A stretch of 64,000 nt of DNA, taken from NCBI GenBank assembly GCA_028551475.1, contig CM052359.1:21949583-22013582 (forward strand). The letters run 5' to 3'. The stretch comes from Casuarina equisetifolia (taxonomy: Eukaryota > Streptophyta > Magnoliopsida > Fagales > Casuarinaceae). This document shows positions 61,995-64,000 of this stretch, piece after piece. Position numbers and translations under genes: made by a program. A model generated the notes under the pieces. That model made no database searches. It saw only the letters and a program-made list of their open reading frames with translations, and was not told the origin of the DNA. The number at the start of each line of letters is the position of its first letter. The stretch's first letter is position 1.

Positions 61995-64000
61995 AACTAT
62001 CCCCTAGCCGATGTTATAACCTTGAAATGGATTCATGAAAGAGGTATTGAGGTTGGAATGAGTTCGTACTACACAATCTAAAACATCATAGGGATTATTG
62101 CATTGATGGATCTAAGACACTTTCTTGAAAAAGATCTAGGACTTGTAGAAGGGTGAAGTATGAAAAAGTAAAAATAAATGCTTTAATTCCCAAGCTGTAT
62201 ACTAACCTAGATCGCCGCTGCCTTATATTACCAAAAAACAACAAACAAATAAGTTTAAGATAGGATTTTTCTTAAAGGGAAGGTTTGCAATTAACCATAT
62301 ATGTATGCTTTTAGCTTTTTGTTATTGCAAAGATAATTAAAAAATATAGGATGCCTTGGCATTTATGTAACAATGTAAAATTTATTCATTTAATGCAGGA
62401 CTTATCTTATTTATGTTTATGACTCCCTACTTAAGCACTTGAGGCCTACTTTGGAACCCACATCATGTTGTAGTATCCTACTCACACATGGTGTTATTAG
62501 TTCTTTTTCTATAATAGTTATTATGATCTTGGTCCTTCTGTATTATGATCCTAAAAAGATTACTCAAGTTATGGTTAGATGTCTATGGAATTACTTAAAT
62601 AACTAATTTCACCATGAAGATCTTGACTTGGTAACAGTATAACACTTCCACAAGCATCCTTTACAACGTTGGACTTTCGTTTATAACATCTCTAATGTTG
62701 GAAGAAGTTTCAAGGTAAAGCTTAATGTAGTGTTGTACACAATTTTACAGAAAAGAAACGCAAGAACTTCTAAGATGATGGCCTGAAATGCCTATGATTT
62801 TAATCATGAAATCATTTACGAAGTTAACCAACCAATATAATTCATAACTTGGTGCCTTTTTTTTCTTTTATAATAAGTGGCTCAAATTCTTATTAGGATT
62901 CCAGAAGATGTTGTAAGATGCCACTAGTTACTTTACTTATATATTTTTCTCCCTACTAAGAAAATATATTTTCTTGGTAGTATTTTATTATGGTTAGGAT
63001 AATTACTAGAGTTTCTTTTCCTATGTATCACATTTGTGCTCAGTAAATTTCTATATATTGAACTACTTAAAGAAAAAGAATAATTAGGAATAAATGAAAA
63101 GTGCATGGCAATGAATTATCAAAGTAATGAAATGAAAGGATTTAGCTGTAAAACTTCTCAAACTCTATTTCTTAACTTATACCTATTGCATTTAGTTTGA
63201 ACTTAAATCATAGATATTTCTAAAATAAGGCTGTTAAAACACCAATCTTGCTATCAAGAATTTCAAAAAAAAAAAAAAAGCATGTAGGAAAGTATATCTA
63301 TTTAAGAATATAAAACCCTTCTAGGTGAATGATTTATTGTGTCATGGTTAGAGAATTTCAATCTTAATTTTTTCTTAAATAAGATTGTAATATTGAGGTA
63401 TGCTCTTAATCCTTTATATTTTCTCATTCTTAGATAAATAAATTCATATATTCATAAAAAAATAAAAAATAAAAATAAAGAAACCGTATCTAAGAGTAGT
63501 TTATTCTACTCATATAAAGAAATTTAGATCTATTTAAGATATAGTAAAGGACTAATAATGAATTTCTTGTATAGAGTTATTTATATGGAATTAAAAGCTT
63601 TTCTATACAACTGTTGACCAAACATGAACTCAATTTTATCAATTCATAAAGAAATTCCATGAGTTGCTTAAAAATTCAACCTATGGGAAATGGTTTAGAC
63701 AATGAAATCTAGGTTTAATAATAATCAAAATTGATTAATGGATCATTATATAATACCTCAAATATAAAACTAAATTAACTCAATCCAACTTTGACTTCAA
63801 CCAATTGTTAAATAGACTAGCTTTCCTTTGTGAGCACATGTTATAGAAATGACTTATCACACATGCAAAAGGCCTAAGTTCACTTAAAAAGGCCTTATTG
63901 AGGAAAAAGGTTATCCAAACTTATGAGGCACATTACATGTGCTTTTCTCCCTGTATAGGACTATATTTTTCAATATTCTCTTGCAATCTAAGCTTGGTCT
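61995..64000. other. Unassigned AT-rich DNA with a LINE-like 3' tail
   Basis: No protein family is readable. At 63385-63475 the sequence AGATAAATAAATTCATATAT followed by an A-rich run has the form of a plant L1 3' end on the plus strand, so some of the preceding DNA may be a decayed LINE. Confidence 0.35.

Noticed and set aside
1..64000. CRISPR arrays, bacterial operons, ribosomal RNA or tRNA genes
   Set aside because: No regularly spaced direct repeats, no rRNA-like blocks, and no cloverleaf with A and B boxes that I could recognise. The tRNA-like motifs found are primer-binding sites of LTR elements.

Overview
This window looks like nuclear DNA of a flowering plant, probably a dicot. It is AT-rich and has short plant-type introns. 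Its two recognisable host genes are members of the plant WAT1/MtN21 (nodulin-21, EamA-type) transporter family. Everything else I can identify is plant retrotransposon debris: Ty3/gypsy chromoviruses, Ty1/copia elements and L1-type LINEs. The species cannot be fixed from the sequence; a woody dicot is only an impression.

Layout. 1-1110: remnant of a chromovirus that has lost most of its interior. 1111-3860: AT-rich sequence with no recognisable gene. 3864-6314: WAT1-related gene 1, with a promoter-proximal direct repeat, a TATA box and seven exons (357 aa). 6550-30400: a retrotransposon block. In order it holds a LINE 3' fragment; a LINE RT/zf-RVT fragment; a copia LTR joined to RNase H; a long decayed copia pol on the plus strand; a second copia leader and gag; a third copia gag-protease-integrase; a copia LTR split by an entire Ty3/gypsy element (19606-25167); a second LINE fragment related to the first; and a minus-strand LINE with an RNase H domain. 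30840-34895: WAT1-related gene 2, with seven exons of matching structure (361 aa) and a LINE in its third intron. 35200-41400: low-copy-looking sequence that includes an unusual 82-bp inverted templated insertion, a 55-bp tandem repeat, and a diverged second copy of the region upstream of gene 2. 41400-44640: two LINE fragments. 44929-49907: a copia element with paired LTRs and a perfect target-site duplication. 49910-54796: mostly unassigned. 54797-61994: a second Ty3/gypsy chromovirus whose RT is cut by a 1.6-kb solo LTR. 61995-64000: unassigned, with a LINE-like 3' tail.

How it fits together. The two transporter genes are paralogues that originated as a local duplication and have been pushed about 25 kb apart, mainly by nested retrotransposon insertion. 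Both reading frames appear intact through all exons, with identical exon phases and canonical GT..AG junctions. Every retroelement coding region carries stops and frameshifts and looks dead. The LTR elements can be ordered in time by nesting: the gypsy at 19606 is younger than the copia LTR it splits, and the solo LTR at 57628 is younger than the gypsy it splits.

I did not find a convincing undescribed biological system. The observations most worth checking are the 82-bp inverted insertion flanked by 10-bp direct repeats, the duplicated region downstream of gene 2 that hints at a third transporter copy, and the nesting history.
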